Part shown: positions 63,028 through 64,000 of the stretch, piece by piece
Numbering within the stretch: position 1 is the stretch's first letter
Layout of the letters: each line of letters starts with the position of its first letter
From: Peptococcaceae bacterium
Lineage (GTDB): Bacteria > Bacillota > Desulfotomaculia > Desulfotomaculales > Pelotomaculaceae
Direction: 5' to 3'
Length of the DNA stretch: 64,000 bases
Assembly (NCBI GenBank): GCA_012518875.1
Contig: JAAYRI010000087.1
Location: 27,947-91,946 of the forward strand
Notes under the pieces: model-generated
What the model saw: only the letters and a program-made list of their open reading frames with translations
What the model was told of the DNA's origin: nothing
The model's database searches: none
Made by a program: the position numbers and the translations under genes

Positions 63028-64000
63028 CCATTTTTTCCATGATTTCCCGGATTGATTCTACGAGGTAGTTATCCACCGAATCCTGGGCCAGTTTGATCGC
63101 ATTTTTAATGGCATTGGATGCAGAGCTACCATGACAAATGATGGACACCCCATTTACACCCAAAAATGGGGCCCCGCCATATTCATTATAGTCAAGACGT
63201 TTTTTTAATTCTTTTAGTACCGGTGAAGCCATTGCCATACCGAATTTAGCCAGATAGCTTCTAGTTATTTCCCCTTTTACCATTTTTAATAACAACGTGG
63301 CCATACCTTCTCCTGCTTTGAGAACAACATTGCCTATAAAACCGTCACAAACGATTACATCAGCATGGCCGCTAAAAATGTCCCTTCCTTCTACATTGCC
63401 GATAAAGTTAATGCCGGCGGCCTGCAGTTGGGGAAAAACCGCCAGGGTGGTTTCATTACCCTTGTGGTCTTCTTCACCGTTACTCAAAAGCCCCACCCGC
63501 GGCCTGGGGATACCCATAATTTTTTCAGCATAATGGTACCCCATAATGCCAAAACGGAGCAGGTGGGCCGGTTTACAGTCCACATTGGCCCCTACATCCA
63601 GCATCAGGGCCCGCCCCTTTTCGCTAGGTAGGATACCTGCTATCGCCGGGCGATCCACGCCTTTGATCCGGCCCAGATACAACAGAGCAGCAGTCATTGC
63701 TGCACCAGTGTTCCCGGCGGATACCACAGCACCGGCCCGGCCATCCCTGACCAGTTGCGTGGCCTTAACAATAGATGAATTCTTTTTTCGCCTAACAGCA
63801 ATAGCGGGATGTTCCTCCATCCCAATCACATCCGGGGCGTGGGTTATATCAATCAGACCAGCTGTGTCTGCAGGGCCTAATTCAGCCTGTATTTGCTCTT
63901 CGTCCCCGACCAGAATTAGGGAAATATTGTATTCAGTGGCGGCAAGGAGGGCACCCCGCACTATCTCCCGCGGCGCCATATCTCCTCCCATAGCGTCTAC
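62996..64000 (-). CDS. plsX: PlsX, phosphate acyltransferase, truncated at its N-terminus by the window end
   Basis: 335 codons in frame from the window edge; the sequence starts VDAMGGDMAPREIV, so only a few N-terminal residues are missing. FGxxG-type glycine segments (SAGNTGAAMTA, GANVDCKP) and the C-terminal NEYGGAPFLGVNG match PlsX, which makes acyl-phosphate from acyl-ACP for phospholipid synthesis. First visible gene of the fab run; an upstream fapR is likely but outside the window. Confidence 0.95.
   Translation of the reverse strand, partial: VDAMGGDMAPREIVRGALLAATEYNISLILVGDEEQIQAELGPADTAGLIDITHAPDVIGMEEHPAIAVRRKKNSSIVKATQLVRDGRAGAVVSAGNTGAAMTAALLYLGRIKGVDRPAIAGILPSEKGRALMLDVGANVDCKPAHLLRFGIMGYHYAEKIMGIPRPRVGLLSNGEEDHKGNETTLAVFPQLQAAGINFIGNVEGRDIFSGHADVIVCDGFIGNVVLKAGEGMATLLLKMVKGEITRSYLAKFGMAMASPVLKELKKRLDYNEYGGAPFLGVNGVSIICHGSSASNAIKNAIKLAQDSVDNYLVESIREIMEKMDAGGAGGHIA

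Overview
The window reads as chromosome of a strictly anaerobic, endospore-forming, low-to-mid-GC Firmicute, most likely of the Desulfotomaculum/Pelotomaculum (Peptococcaceae) type. This is inferred from gene content: sporulation genes prkA and yhbH, a GerMN germination lipoprotein, addAB instead of recBCD, fabK as enoyl-ACP reductase, indolepyruvate:ferredoxin oxidoreductase, and a Tat-exported selenocysteine formate dehydrogenase. TTG is used very often as start codon, usually behind a GGAGG or GGGGG ribosome site. No rRNA, tRNA, CRISPR array, transposase or phage gene was found.

Layout. 1-7 kb (minus): yhbH (cut by the window edge), prkA, a GerMN/Gmad2 lipoprotein, the lipid II amidation pair gatD-murT, an MBL-fold hydrolase and acylphosphatase. 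7-12.8 kb (plus): an LD-carboxypeptidase, then iorA-iorB and a phenylacetate-CoA-ligase-like enzyme, a unit for oxidising aryl-pyruvates to aryl-acyl-CoA and back to the acid. 12.8-22.6 kb (minus): a three-gene membrane/regulator module (DUF2975, YozG-like repressor, DUF4173) and addB-addA. 22.6-32.5 kb: a mixed stretch with two FlK-like thioesterase paralogs, DUF3231, a phosphoesterase, small membrane proteins, isoaspartyl peptidase, a protein with five ~33-residue repeats, an HNH-derived zinc protein, comM, a GreA/Rnk-like factor and yraN.

32.7-43.2 kb is a formate dehydrogenase island: the Fe-S subunit, NrfD-type membrane subunit and Sec-containing catalytic subunit (with SECIS hairpin), tatC, fdhE, moeA and tatA. 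Two RNA elements of the molybdenum/tungsten cofactor (Moco) riboswitch type are visible, one before the fdh operon (minus) and one before moeA (plus), so enzyme and cofactor synthesis probably answer to the same ligand. The island, with an inverted rnhB inside it, lies within an otherwise ordinary housekeeping run (comM, yraN ... rbgA, lepB, rplS, trmD, rimM, khpA, rpsP, ffh, ylxM).

49-64 kb: a class III aminotransferase (plus), then, all minus, an S-adenosylhomocysteine/methylthioadenosine salvage cluster (mtnP, mtnA, ahcY, mtaD), a small zinc protein, and a run of ftsY, rnc, fabF, acpP, fabG, fabD, fabK, fabH and plsX (cut by the window end), which supplies fatty acid initiation and elongation.

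The observations most worth following are the paired Moco-type riboswitches, the Sec/SECIS formate dehydrogenase island, a GatD homolog with serine where the catalytic cysteine should be, the regular-repeat protein at 28.1-28.7 kb, and a C-poor leader with a terminator before iorA.
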